This document shows positions 16,329 through 24,984 of a stretch of DNA of 64,000 nt, in pieces. Every line of letters begins with the position of its first letter. The stretch's first letter is position 1. The DNA lies in contig JBARXY010000004.1 in the NCBI GenBank assembly GCA_049647585.1, positions 248,001-312,000 on the forward strand, read 5' to 3'. The notes beneath the pieces were generated by a model. That model did not search any database. It saw only the letters and a program-made list of their open reading frames with translations, and was not told the origin of the DNA. Origin of the DNA: JAGQSZ01 sp049647585. GTDB taxonomy: Bacteria; Actinomycetota; Acidimicrobiia; Acidimicrobiales; Microtrichaceae. The position numbers and the translations under genes are program-made.

Positions 16329-17258
16329 TCAGCTCCAGATCCCGAAGGCTTTCCAGACGAGGCGGCCTACCGGCGTGATGGCGCCCTGTTCTCTCAACAG
16401 GTTCCGTGACCGGGCAACCGAATCAGCCAGCACTCGTCGTCCCTCCGGACCACCGAAGGCCTCACGCAGAACGTCTTTCGGTACGCCAGCCACCTTCGAC
16501 AGGTCCCGTCCCGGAACAACCATCAGACGGACCATTATTCCCAGGATCAGCGGACAGAAGAAGGCAAGAAGCTGTCGACGTACCCGCCCCAGCTGGGGTA
16601 CTTCGTGGCGGACCGCGGCCCTGGCATAGGAGATGTGTCGCGATTCCTCGGCTATGTGGACCCGCATGATTTTTTCGATCAATGGATGAAGCTCGGACGT
16701 ATCGAGCGCCCGGCGTTGGAGTAGATCGAGAGGCTCCTCGCCGCCCAGGACCATCATGAAGAACACGCCCGGCGAGTACTGGCTGAGGATCGGGACGAGC
16801 AGTTCGGTGAAGCGCCGCAAGGCCCAGGGCATCCCCCGGACCTTGAGTCCGGAACGACTGATGAACTCGTTGAACATCAAGGTGTGCTGCGACTCCTCAA
16901 TCACCTCGTGATGGATGTACCGGAACTCGGCAGCGCCGCTGTCCAGATACAGGGCCCGGTGCAACAGTCCCTGCTGGAGGATGTTCTCGAAGTGCACCGC
17001 AGTCTTCAACGATGCAACCAAGCGCACCAGTCCGACCCTGGCCTGATCGTCGGCGGGAAGCGAGTGGTACCAGGTTGTGTTGGCCAGAGGATCTGACGCC
17101 GGGAGGACAAATCGCCGGTCGGTCGGATCCACCGTCATCTCGTCGGAGTCCCAGTCGATGTCCCGATATGCGTCGAAGCCGACGCCGACCGACGCCCGAC
17201 TGAGCCTGGTGACCTTCTCTGAAAAATCGACACCCGTCGCGCGATCTACGTCATTCAC
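16329..17258 (-). CDS. AurF-like diiron oxygenase
   Basis: A 309-residue helical protein with the ligand pattern of the AurF/p-aminobenzoate N-oxygenase family. Visible ligand candidates are Glu in AVHFENILQQG, HHEVIEESQH (ExxH), GGEEPLD, and VHIAEESRHISYA (ExxxH). Members use a diiron centre to oxygenate amines or other substrates; many actinobacterial homologues are uncharacterised. It starts with ATG at 17258, 14 bp after the DUF1801-like gene's stop on the same strand, so they may be co-transcribed. The substrate is not predictable from context. Confidence 0.82.
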   Translation of the reverse strand: MNDVDRATGVDFSEKVTRLSRASVGVGFDAYRDIDWDSDEMTVDPTDRRFVLPASDPLANTTWYHSLPADDQARVGLVRLVASLKTAVHFENILQQGLLHRALYLDSGAAEFRYIHHEVIEESQHTLMFNEFISRSGLKVRGMPWALRRFTELLVPILSQYSPGVFFMMVLGGEEPLDLLQRRALDTSELHPLIEKIMRVHIAEESRHISYARAAVRHEVPQLGRVRRQLLAFFCPLILGIMVRLMVVPGRDLSKVAGVPKDVLREAFGGPEGRRVLADSVARSRNLLREQGAITPVGRLVWKAFGIWS

Positions 17259-17272
17259 ATGATCGAGGCTAC

Positions 17273-17695
17273 CTATGGATCTTGCCGCTCAACCTTGGAC
17301 CGCGACCACGCCTGGGCGATGAGGGCACCCAGGGCCTCCTCGTTCACCGTCGAGAGGTTCTTGATGTACACGCAGCCCTTTCCGGTGCTGTGCGGACCAA
17401 GTTCATCGAAGAGCGGATCGTGGGATCCGTATCCGTCGTAGATCCCATAGATCGTCAGCGCAGTCTTGCGAGGCGAGAACCCGACGACCGGCCACTCGTA
17501 GGTCCCGGTGGTGTTCGTATACGGCATGGATCCGAACCCGATCATCGACGGCCCCCACATCGTCGCCGGCGCACCCGTGATGCGTTCCATGAGCGCTCGC
17601 AACTTATGACCTTCTGCCCGTCGCCGGTCATGCTCTACCGAGTCGATGAACGATGTGACATCGACGTCCGTTGGTCTCGTCTTGGGCGCTGCCAT
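17273..17695 (-). CDS. DUF1801 domain protein
   Basis: A 140-residue protein from ATG 17695 (an earlier start at 17737 adds 14 residues of low-quality sequence). The segments EGHKLRALMERITGAPATMWG, then a YEWPVVGFSPRKTALTIY stretch and GKGCVYIKNLSTVNEEALG, match the DUF1801/YdhG-like fold, a family of small alpha/beta proteins of unknown role. It lies just upstream of the AurF-like gene on the same strand with a 14-bp gap. Confidence 0.82.
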   Translation of the reverse strand: MAAPKTRPTDVDVTSFIDSVEHDRRRAEGHKLRALMERITGAPATMWGPSMIGFGSMPYTNTTGTYEWPVVGFSPRKTALTIYGIYDGYGSHDPLFDELGPHSTGKGCVYIKNLSTVNEEALGALIAQAWSRSKVERQDP

Positions 17696-17780
17696 CGCGG
17701 CAATCATATGAGTCGGACGCGGTGGAACCCCGACCATGTGGCCGGGGCTCCACCAGGTTACTTCAGGCTCCCGACTTCGA

Positions 17781-18731
17781 TCAGGGCTGGAACACCTGGA
17801 AGGTCATGACTCCCTGGTTCGTTCCGTCAACAAGCATCGGTCCGATTAGCGCTCCGAGGCCGCCACAATCTGCGTCCCCTGGAGGTGTCATCTCGAAGTT
17901 CTCCTGGGAGACCGTCGCCGTACCTGTCGCCAGGTCGATCGATCCTTCCAGGTCGAAGGATGTACTGATCGCGCACGGCTGGGGCATCGGAGAACCGTTG
18001 AGTGTGTTCAGGTTCATGTCCACAGCCAAGCTGAAGCCGCCCTCTCCCGTGGCCGGATCGAACGCTCCGACCGAAGTGCCGACCTGAACCGCGCTGTACC
18101 CGACGGTGACGAGCCCGATCGGCGAGTTGGCATCGAAAGTGCCATCATCGACCGTCAGATTCATTACGAAGTCACCGGTGTCGTTCTTGGTCCACGTGCC
18201 GGTGGAGTTGCCGTTGAAGTTCACCGTGGTCTCGGTGGGCTCCTCCACGGTTCCGCCGAACATGGTCACCGCAACAGAGCTCGGGCTGTTGAACTGGATC
18301 ACGTCGGGTTCGACCACCTGGTTGACGCAGGCCCAAGCATCAGAGGGCACCGCATAGCCGTAGTCGATGAGCCTGGGCGGATCAGAGACGGTCAGTCCGG
18401 CGTCTGCACATAGAGCGGACGCTCCGGCGGCGTCAGCCGCTCGAACGATCGTGCCCTTCTCCAGGGTCACTCCGGTGCAGGTTCCGTCCTCAGAGTATGC
18501 GCCCTCTTCGTCGAGATAAGCGGTCGAGTTGTTCGCCACGTTAGCGACGCCGCTGAAGTTGACGTCCGGCACCCCCGGCATGCTGCTGTCGACACAACCG
18601 GGTTCTATCCACGGTGTGTTCGGATCTGGTTCTGCTGGTGGCGCACACGCGGCAGCGAGTGTCAGCGCTGATAGCGCCAACATGATCGACAACCGACGGA
18701 GAATGCGCGACGTAGCTGAGCTGTTTCGCAT
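17781..18731 (-). CDS. Putative lipoprotein of unknown function
   Basis: A 316-residue exported protein. The N-terminus has Arg residues (SRILRRL), a hydrophobic core (SIMLALSALTLAAA) and a cysteine at about 29 followed by APPAEPDPNTPW, consistent with lipoprotein processing although the residue three before Cys is Ala rather than Leu. The mature part is rich in Asp, Thr, Gly and beta-type sequence and contains several cysteines. I recognise no domain. Start ATG 18731 follows a strong AGGGGGAC; the longer frame to 18770 lacks such a site. It is preceded by a 5' leader hairpin and an AT-rich stretch. Confidence 0.75.
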   Translation of the reverse strand: MRNSSATSRILRRLSIMLALSALTLAAACAPPAEPDPNTPWIEPGCVDSSMPGVPDVNFSGVANVANNSTAYLDEEGAYSEDGTCTGVTLEKGTIVRAADAAGASALCADAGLTVSDPPRLIDYGYAVPSDAWACVNQVVEPDVIQFNSPSSVAVTMFGGTVEEPTETTVNFNGNSTGTWTKNDTGDFVMNLTVDDGTFDANSPIGLVTVGYSAVQVGTSVGAFDPATGEGGFSLAVDMNLNTLNGSPMPQPCAISTSFDLEGSIDLATGTATVSQENFEMTPPGDADCGGLGALIGPMLVDGTNQGVMTFQVFQP

Positions 18732-18749
18732 AGCTGTCCCCCTAGTTCT

Positions 18750-18840
18750 GCGAGGTTGCCACCCTCGCATTGTTGGTCTTGGCCATCCTCGCGCGTATTT
18801 AAAAAATTTGCACCAAAAACTTATTGACTTTAATTCATCG
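18750..18840 (-). promoter_or_regulatory. AT-rich promoter candidate and leader hairpin of the lipoprotein gene
   Basis: At 18750-18768 the sequence GCGAGGTTGCCACCCTCGC forms a short hairpin in the leader of the lipoprotein mRNA, 19 bases before its start codon. Farther upstream, 18797-18840 is strikingly AT-rich for this genome (GTATTTAAAAAATTTGC, CTTATTGACTTTAATTC). On the minus strand this reads TTTTTTAAATAC, a plausible -10 region. No clear -35 is visible, so this is a candidate only. Confidence 0.35.
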
Positions 18841-18952
18841 ATGTGATTCGGAGACGGTTGCTTGCTTCCATGGACGGGTGGAAGTTAGGACTCGAGCCGT
18901 CCCAGGCTCCGAGCGGGCCGCACTGTCGATGAGGATTCACACGGCGTTCGGA

Positions 18953-20578
18953 TCAGACTGGCGGGTACGAATCAGCCATCTCGCGGAGTTCGTTCTTGGC
19001 GACCTTGTCGAGGGTCGCGGTTGGGAACTCGTCGACGAAGTAGACAGCGCGCGGCACCTTGAAGTCAGCGAGATTGGTTCTGCAGACTTCCATGATCTGG
19101 GCGGACAGTTCGTCCGAGTCGGCCGAAGGGTCCGCCTTGATGATGAACGCGACGGGCACCATGTCGAGCATCTCATGACTCTTGGCGACCACAGCGATGT
19201 CGGCGAGTCCCGGAACAGCGCGAATCGCGTCTTCAACCTCTCGGGCCGAAACGTTCTCGCCACCGACCTTCAGCGCGTCCTTGCCCCGGTCGCGGTACTG
19301 GATGTTTCCATCTGCCAGAACCTGCACAATGTCGCCGGTTCGGCACCATCCGTCTTCGGTGAAGAACTCGTTGGTGGCTTCCTCATTACCGAAGTACTCG
19401 AGGAACACACTGACCCCACGGATGCCGCGGATCCAGACCTCGCCAGATTCGCCCTCGACACAGATGTCACCCGTGTCGGGGTCCACCACGAGCATCTCAT
19501 AGCCGGGTGAGACCTTGCCCATGGCCATGTCCGGATAGGTCTCGAAGGGCGAGGAGTGGATGCAGTGGGTCACCAGCTCCGTCATTCCGTACGAGGCCTG
19601 GACCCGCATACCCATCATCTCGTCCATGATCGGCATGATCAGACCGAAGACCCCGACCTTGACCGTGTGCTGCTCCGGAATGCCTTGCTCGAAGGCCGCC
19701 TTGATTACGAACGGGATGAGCGAGATGTGGGTAACCGAATGCTTGGCGATTACCTCCCATAGTCGACTGGACGAGAACTTCGGCTGGAGCACGACCGTGC
19801 CGCCAACTCCGATGGTCGACCAGATCGCCCAGCTCTGGGTGTTGACGTGGAAGAACGGGAGATACGCCAGATACGTGTCGTCGGACAGCATGTCGATGTT
19901 GGTCGGGTTGACCTTTGCTGCCCACAGCATGTTTGCGTGGGTATGGACCACTGCCTTCGGCTTCGAGGTCGTACCCGAGGTGAAAAGGATTCCCGCTGGC
20001 AGCATTGGGTCCGCCTCACGAGCGGGGACAGATTCCGGATCGCCGATGAGGGTGTCGAAGGAATCGAAGCCATGGTTGAGGGTGGCCTCATCTGCAGGGT
20101 TCCCGGAGTTGTCGTCGGTGACTACGACCCAGCCGAGGTCTGGCCCCGACTCGGCGACGAGCGACGCGAACTGCGGCTGGGTGATTGCGCCGACGCAGCT
20201 GGTGTGGGTGATGAAGTAGCTGAGTTCGGCGGCGACGCTGCGGGTGTTGGTCGTCACCGCAACAGCTCCCAGACGGGCGCAGGCATACCAGGCGATCACT
20301 GCCTCCGGACAGTTCTCGGCGTGGATCAGGACCATGTCCCCGATTCCGACGCCACGTGCGTGCAGGCCAGCAGCGACCTTCTTGGTATCAGCCGCGAACT
20401 CGGCGTAGGTCCAACTGCGGTCAGATCCATCACGGGGTTCCCAGATCAGGAAGGTGTGGTCGCCGCGGTGCTCGCCACGGTGATCGAGCATCCAGGGGAT
20501 GTCCTGGCCACGGAACTGATAGGCCGCCGTCACGGCAGGATCGAATCGAGGCGCCTTGTTCGTCGACTCACTGCTCAT
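18953..20578 (-). CDS. Acyl-CoA synthetase / AMP-dependent ligase (FadD type)
   Basis: A 541-residue adenylate-forming enzyme. It has the phosphate-binding motif ILFTSGTTSKPKAVVHTH (about 210), the A5 motif QASYGMTELV, the ribose-binding Asp in GWCRTGDIVQV, and the hinge and A10 region DRGKDALKVGGENVSAREVE with a catalytic Lys candidate in LDKVAKNELRE. It should activate a fatty or other carboxylic acid as acyl-AMP and transfer it to CoA. The ATG at 20578 follows GGGGGAAAC. No gene is coupled to it; a 220-bp non-coding gap separates it from the lipoprotein gene downstream. Substrate not predictable. Confidence 0.88.
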   Translation of the reverse strand: MSSESTNKAPRFDPAVTAAYQFRGQDIPWMLDHRGEHRGDHTFLIWEPRDGSDRSWTYAEFAADTKKVAAGLHARGVGIGDMVLIHAENCPEAVIAWYACARLGAVAVTTNTRSVAAELSYFITHTSCVGAITQPQFASLVAESGPDLGWVVVTDDNSGNPADEATLNHGFDSFDTLIGDPESVPAREADPMLPAGILFTSGTTSKPKAVVHTHANMLWAAKVNPTNIDMLSDDTYLAYLPFFHVNTQSWAIWSTIGVGGTVVLQPKFSSSRLWEVIAKHSVTHISLIPFVIKAAFEQGIPEQHTVKVGVFGLIMPIMDEMMGMRVQASYGMTELVTHCIHSSPFETYPDMAMGKVSPGYEMLVVDPDTGDICVEGESGEVWIRGIRGVSVFLEYFGNEEATNEFFTEDGWCRTGDIVQVLADGNIQYRDRGKDALKVGGENVSAREVEDAIRAVPGLADIAVVAKSHEMLDMVPVAFIIKADPSADSDELSAQIMEVCRTNLADFKVPRAVYFVDEFPTATLDKVAKNELREMADSYPPV

Positions 20579-21086
20579 GTTTCCCCCGGGATCTTCGACC
20601 GCAGCACCTGCGGAGTCGTGTGTCTAGGGCACTGAAGATATGTCAGATCTCATCGTTGTCGGAATTCGTCGACATTCCCCGGCGGATCGCCGGTAGCCTT
20701 GGGGCATGGTCCAGAACTACTACACCGCGCTCGTGGGTCAGACCCACGTGCTGACGCCGCCGGGCAATCCGGCCAGCGTCGCGAAGGCGCGGGTACTTCG
20801 GGTCATCGGCGAGGTCTACGCCTCGCGCAGCGCTCGACCTACTTGCTGACCTCCCCGCAGGCGTTCGAGACGGGTTCGGAATTTCAGCTCCGATCCGATT
20901 AACAGTTCGAAGCATCGGGCACGCCACCCAGTTCCGATCCAGTGCTTCAGGGCCAGCGGGACAGCCCAAACGAAAATCGGAATCTCCGTAGCCACCCCAG
21001 ACCTCCGCAACTCCACCTCTTACACACGCACAGCAGTCCTACCGAACTTCACCCGTCGACAACTACTAATCAGGAGAATGAGAACA
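20579..21086. other. 508-bp intergenic region, mostly without a clear gene
   Basis: The gap between two divergent genes (acyl-CoA synthetase and the DksA-like gene). It holds one weak short reading frame at 20706-20849 (listed separately) and otherwise nothing I can call. The last part (21065-21077) carries CAGGAGA, the ribosome binding site of the DksA-like gene. Other short frames on both strands have no ribosome binding site and no recognisable sequence. Confidence 0.5.
20706..20849 (+). CDS. Possible 47-residue small protein
   Basis: ATG 20706 opens a 47-codon frame beginning MVQNYYTALVGQTHVLTPPG and ending SARPTC. Its composition (many GTC, CTG, GCG codons) looks more like coding DNA than the surrounding sequence, but the ribosome binding site is weak (CTTGGGG) and I know no family. 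It could be a small gene, the remnant of a longer one, or chance. Confidence 0.25.
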   Translation: MVQNYYTALVGQTHVLTPPGNPASVAKARVLRVIGEVYASRSARPTC

Positions 21087-21455
21087 ATGACGATCGATGA
21101 TCTCAGCACAGTAAAGATGGAACGGCCCACCCATCTGTCGACCGAGACGCTGGCCAAGCTCGAAGCACTTCTGAACGAGGAACGACGCGAGCTGATCGAG
21201 CCTCTCGATGACCCGAACACCAACACCGACCTGGCCGACGACCCGGGCACCCGGCTCAACGAACGCCAGATGCTCGAGCAGATGTCGGTGCGCCAGACCG
21301 CTCAGCTCGCAGCGGTGGACCGGGCGCTCGATCGGCTTCGCCTGGGTGTCTACGGAACCTGTGAAGAGTGCGGTGACGAGATCCCCGAGGAGCGTCTTGA
21401 GGCGGTGCCAATCGCCGTGTTGTGCATCAACTGTCAGGCCCGGGTTACCGGCTGA
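21087..21455 (+). CDS. DksA/TraR-family zinc-finger protein
   Basis: A 122-residue protein with a helical N-terminal half (LSTETLAKLEALLNEERREL, then acidic DDPNTNTDLADD) and a C-terminal four-cysteine zinc finger, YGTCEECGDEIPEERLEAVP...LCINCQ. This is the actinobacterial form of the DksA/TraR family, which binds RNA polymerase in its secondary channel; here the tip acids are present as LDDPN and NTDLADDPG. Start ATG 21087 lies ten bases after AGGAG; the ATG nine bases earlier is too close to it. It converges on the alpha/beta hydrolase gene with only six bases between the stops. Confidence 0.85.
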   Translation: MTIDDLSTVKMERPTHLSTETLAKLEALLNEERRELIEPLDDPNTNTDLADDPGTRLNERQMLEQMSVRQTAQLAAVDRALDRLRLGVYGTCEECGDEIPEERLEAVPIAVLCINCQARVTG

Positions 21456-21461
21456 CGGACC

Positions 21462-22883
21462 TCAATTTATTTCTGCGACAACATCGTCGTCGGGAGTCGG
21501 TTCGACCGCTTCCGGCGACGAGTCGCGTGTGGCCAGATATTCACTGTGGACATGGTGGAGGAACCGTTCGACGGCCTCGACGGTGTTGACGGTACGAATG
21601 CTCGGGAATACCTCGAAGGCGTGTTGGGCGCCGTGAAGTTCCGAGTACACCACGTGGTTCTTCGACGCCTCACGCAGGTCCGCAGCAAATCTCCGTGCGC
21701 CCTCGACCGGCACCAGAACGTCACGATCGCCGTGGAGGATCATCATCGGCGGTGCTTCGTCGGTGATGCGATCCAGCGGCGAGTACGCGGCCCAATCCTC
21801 GAGCCGATCGTTCTGCCCGAAGCCCATGACGACTTTCGCCATCAACTGTCTGAACTCTCGTCCGTTCAGTCGCTCCCTGTCTGTCAGGTCATAGACGCCG
21901 TAGAACGGCACCGCCGCCTGGACCGACGTATCGGCATCCTCGAACCCCGGCTGGAACGCCGGGTCGTTCTGGGTCAGGGCAACCAGTGCACAGAGGTGCC
22001 CCCCTGCGGATCCACCCGTGACCACGATGAAGTCGGGATCGACGTTGTACTCATCGGCGTGTTCCCGGATCCATGCGAGCGCTGTCTTGCAGTCCACGAG
22101 GTGGTCCGGATAGTGGACCTTGGGGCTCAGCCGGTAGTTGGCGTTGAAGCCGACCCAACCGCAGGAAGCCAGGTGGTTGAGCAGCGGAATCCCCTGCTCG
22201 TCCTTGGAGCCGAGGATCCATGCTCCGCCGTGAATCTGCAGGACGGCCGGACGCTTTTCACCAGCCGACGGCTTCTCGAGCGGGGTGTAGATATCGAGCT
22301 TGAGCTTGGGCCCGGGGGCCTGTCCGGGCAGCGGGGTGTTGAAAACAACGTTGCGGCTGCGCTTGCGACGACGATTGCCGTTGAGCAACGGCAAAAGCGC
22401 TCCGAGTCGGACCGACGACGGCGCCTCGGCAAGTTCCTTGGCGGGAATGAGGGAGCTGAGCGAGGCGTCGAGTTCCTCCTTGGAGCGCCGGGCTTCTTTG
22501 ATCAGGCCAACCGCTCCCACCGACGCAGCTGCGGTGAGCCCGAGCCCCATCCAGCCCTTGACACCGAGACCCTCCTCGTCGCGCCGGGCTCTCTTTACTC
22601 CTCTGACGGTGCGAAAACCCCAGATGGCCAGCAGCTCGGGTGCAGCCTCGCTGACCAGCCACGAACTGAAGAAAGTCGGAACGGTTAGCAAGAGACTGTT
22701 GCGCCGCGGCTTGTAGGCGCTGGCCACCGCCACGCTTCGGATGATCCCCTGACGCAGAAGCGCGTCGGCGGCACTCCGCGACTTGTCGGCGCTCCGCAAC
22801 TTGTCGGCGCTCCGCGACTCGGCCGACTTGCGGCGGCCGGATCGTGTCTGCCGAGAGGAGCCCGAGGGCAAAAGTTGCGTCAT
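21462..22883 (-). CDS. Alpha/beta hydrolase (esterase/lipase, HSL-like)
   Basis: A protein of 473 residues from ATG 22883. The N-terminal 200 residues include basic repeats (SADKLRSADKSRSA), and a hydrophobic stretch SLLLTVPTFFSSWLVSEAAP. The catalytic domain has the oxyanion motif QIHGGAWILG, the nucleophile GGSAGG, the Asp region MMILHGDRDVLVPVEG and the His in ELHGAQHAFEVFP. This is the hormone-sensitive-lipase type, close in style to mycobacterial LipQ-like esterases. The N-terminal repeat is encoded by an imperfect tandem DNA repeat at about 22762-22830 (CTTGTCGGCGCTCCGC). It is divergent from the WS/DGAT gene, both being lipid-related. Confidence 0.85.
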   Translation of the reverse strand: MTQLLPSGSSRQTRSGRRKSAESRSADKLRSADKSRSAADALLRQGIIRSVAVASAYKPRRNSLLLTVPTFFSSWLVSEAAPELLAIWGFRTVRGVKRARRDEEGLGVKGWMGLGLTAAASVGAVGLIKEARRSKEELDASLSSLIPAKELAEAPSSVRLGALLPLLNGNRRRKRSRNVVFNTPLPGQAPGPKLKLDIYTPLEKPSAGEKRPAVLQIHGGAWILGSKDEQGIPLLNHLASCGWVGFNANYRLSPKVHYPDHLVDCKTALAWIREHADEYNVDPDFIVVTGGSAGGHLCALVALTQNDPAFQPGFEDADTSVQAAVPFYGVYDLTDRERLNGREFRQLMAKVVMGFGQNDRLEDWAAYSPLDRITDEAPPMMILHGDRDVLVPVEGARRFAADLREASKNHVVYSELHGAQHAFEVFPSIRTVNTVEAVERFLHHVHSEYLATRDSSPEAVEPTPDDDVVAEIN

Positions 22884-23043
22884 GGCCGCAAGTCTGTTCG
22901 CACCGCCATGATCCGACAAGTGGCACCGCTCGATCTGTCATGGACTGAACCATCTCAATTGGCAAATGATTGAAGAACTCAGCGCACGGAATCCGCTGGT
23001 GGGGAAGAATGATCGTTTACCCGAGCATCTCGTGGGAGGCGAA

Positions 23044-24813
23044 ATGGAACGACTGTCTGGCATGGATGCCACGTTTCTCTATGTAGAAACGCAGGCAGGG
23101 CACATGCACGTCGCGATGGTCGGCATCTATGACGTCTCCACCATGCCCGGTGGCTATTCATTCGAGAAGTTCCGCGAGCACATCCGGTCCAGGCTCCATC
23201 TGGTCCCGCCTTTCCGTCGTCGTCTGGTCGAGGTGCCGTTCCAGTTCCACCATCCCGTGTGGATCGAAGATCCTGACTTCGATCTGGACAATCACGTTCG
23301 ACGTACGACGGCACCCGCACCCGGTGGACGTCGTGAGCTCGCCCAAGTCGCATCAGAAATTGCATCAGTCCCCCTCGATCGCTCGCGTCCGCTGTGGGAG
23401 GCGTGGGTGATCGAGGGTCTCAAGCATGACCGGATCGGTTTTGTCTGCAAGATCCACCACGCCGCTATTGATGGCGCTTCCGGTGCAGAGATCATGACGG
23501 CCCTTTACGACCTTGAGCCGGATCCTGCGCCCACCGAGCCCGTCGAGGTTCCGTCCGAGCACGTACCGAGCAGTGTGGAACTACTGAGCTACGCAGCGAT
23601 GTCGAAGGTCAGGCGAGCGACCAACGCCGTGCCGCTGGTGACACGCACGCTCCGGTCGGCGTCAAACCTGGTCGGCACCATCATCGACAAGAGCAAACCT
23701 CATGGTGCGGTCCCTCTCACCGCTCCACACACTCCGTTCAATCTCTCCATCGGGGCTGAACGATCTACCTCATTTGCTCGCATTCCACTCGAAGAGGCAC
23801 GAGCGGTGAAGGACGCTCTGAACGTCAAGGTGAACGACGTAATCCTCGAGATATGCGCCGGAACGCTCCGCCGCTATCTGCAACTACACGACGCGTTGCC
23901 AGAGGAGTCGCTAATCGCTGTCTGCCCGGTTTCGGTGCGGGTCGAGGAGGAAATGGGCTCCCAGGGCAACAAGGTGTCAGCCATGTTCGCATCCTTGGCA
24001 ACCCAGATCGAAGACCCCGCCGAGCGACTCGAGGCGATCCGCAAGAGCACCGAAGGTGCCAAGGAGGACCACAAGGCCCTCGGCGCCAGGACGCTCACCG
24101 ACTGGGCTGAATGGGCAGCTCCTAGGACATTTGGTCTGGCGGCAAGGACCTACAGCTCGATGGGTCTTGCAGATCACCACCGTCCGATCCACAACTTGGT
24201 CATCTCGAACGTTCCGGGACCACCGTTTCCGCTCTACCTGGCCGGAGCCGAGTTGGTCGCTGCCTACCCGATGGGTCCGATCATGGACGGCGCAGGGCTC
24301 AATATCACCGTCCTGTCCTATCGCAACCATGTCGATATCGGATTTCTGGCGGACGCTGCGCTGGTGCCGGACATCTGGGAGGTCGCAGCGCAGGTGCGTC
24401 CGGCTTTCGAAGAACTCAAACAGCTCGCGGGGCTGACCGACCCGACGATCATCAAGGCGGCGGCGCCCGTCACTGTCACGTCGGCGCCACCAAAGCCGTC
24501 ACCAAGATCTCCCACCGCCAAACCTTCTGCTGCAAAATCTCCCACCGCAAAATCTCCCACCGCAAAATCTTCTGCTGCAAAGTCTCCCGCAGCCAAGAAG
24601 GCCTCTTCCAAGGCCGGGGAGGGCTCCAAGACGGGCGTCAGGACCAGCGCCGCCAAGAACGGCTCCGGTGTTGCCGCGAAGAGCCGAACCGCCAAAGGCG
24701 GCAATAGCAGCGCCGCCAAGAACGGCTCTCCCAAGAACGGCAACGGCGGCTCAGAGAAGATCGCCTCGCAGAGGCGTTCCGCAGCGGCCCGTAAGGGGTC
24801 CGCAGACACGTAA
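23044..24813 (+). CDS. WS/DGAT acyltransferase (wax ester synthase / diacylglycerol acyltransferase)
   Basis: A 589-residue enzyme with MERLSGMDATFLYVET at the start and the active-site motif KIHHAAIDGASG (HHxxxDG). Further conserved segments are VKVNDVILEICAGTLRRYL and VISNVPGPPFPLYLAGA. It transfers acyl groups from acyl-CoA to alcohols or diacylglycerol to make storage lipids. ATG 23044 follows GGGAGGCGAA, so the earlier start at 22966 is rejected. Unusual: residues about 485-589 form a Lys/Ala/Ser-rich tail with repeats of SPTAK and SAAKN, like a histone H1 tail. A strong hairpin follows the stop by eight bases. Confidence 0.92.
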   Translation: MERLSGMDATFLYVETQAGHMHVAMVGIYDVSTMPGGYSFEKFREHIRSRLHLVPPFRRRLVEVPFQFHHPVWIEDPDFDLDNHVRRTTAPAPGGRRELAQVASEIASVPLDRSRPLWEAWVIEGLKHDRIGFVCKIHHAAIDGASGAEIMTALYDLEPDPAPTEPVEVPSEHVPSSVELLSYAAMSKVRRATNAVPLVTRTLRSASNLVGTIIDKSKPHGAVPLTAPHTPFNLSIGAERSTSFARIPLEEARAVKDALNVKVNDVILEICAGTLRRYLQLHDALPEESLIAVCPVSVRVEEEMGSQGNKVSAMFASLATQIEDPAERLEAIRKSTEGAKEDHKALGARTLTDWAEWAAPRTFGLAARTYSSMGLADHHRPIHNLVISNVPGPPFPLYLAGAELVAAYPMGPIMDGAGLNITVLSYRNHVDIGFLADAALVPDIWEVAAQVRPAFEELKQLAGLTDPTIIKAAAPVTVTSAPPKPSPRSPTAKPSAAKSPTAKSPTAKSSAAKSPAAKKASSKAGEGSKTGVRTSAAKNGSGVAAKSRTAKGGNSSAAKNGSPKNGNGGSEKIASQRRSAAARKGSADT

Positions 24814-24820
24814 TCGGTTC

Positions 24821-24865
24821 AAGTGTGATTGGAATGGTCGCTATTCGACCACTCCAACCATACTT
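24821..24865 (+). terminator. Hairpin D, probable transcription terminator after the WS/DGAT gene
   Basis: A 20-bp stem (24821-24840 and 24846-24865) around the loop CTATT, with 17 of 20 exact matches plus a G-T pair. The arms read AAGTGTGATTGGAATGGTCG and CGACCACTCCAACCATACTT. It begins eight bases after the stop codon. No long T-run follows (CTCTACTTCG), so termination is inferred from position and shape. Hairpin E at 53891 is nearly the same sequence. The rest of the gap to 24984 has nothing recognisable. Confidence 0.7.
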
Positions 24866-24984
24866 CTCTACTTCGTTACCCTCGCCCGCGAGGATCTGCC
24901 GGGTAGGAGCCGTTCTCGGGACCGTCGGCTCGCACCGGATCGTGCGAACAGGAACCGCCGCAGAATCTGCCCTAGTTTCACGAC

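Noticed and set aside
20816..21016. 66-residue minus-strand frame in the 20579-21086 gap
   Set aside because: It starts with GTG, has no ribosome binding site and resembles no family; I could not support it.
21546..22688. Plus-strand frame opposite the alpha/beta hydrolase
   Set aside because: The minus strand carries GGSAGG and the full catalytic set, so the plus frame is a shadow.
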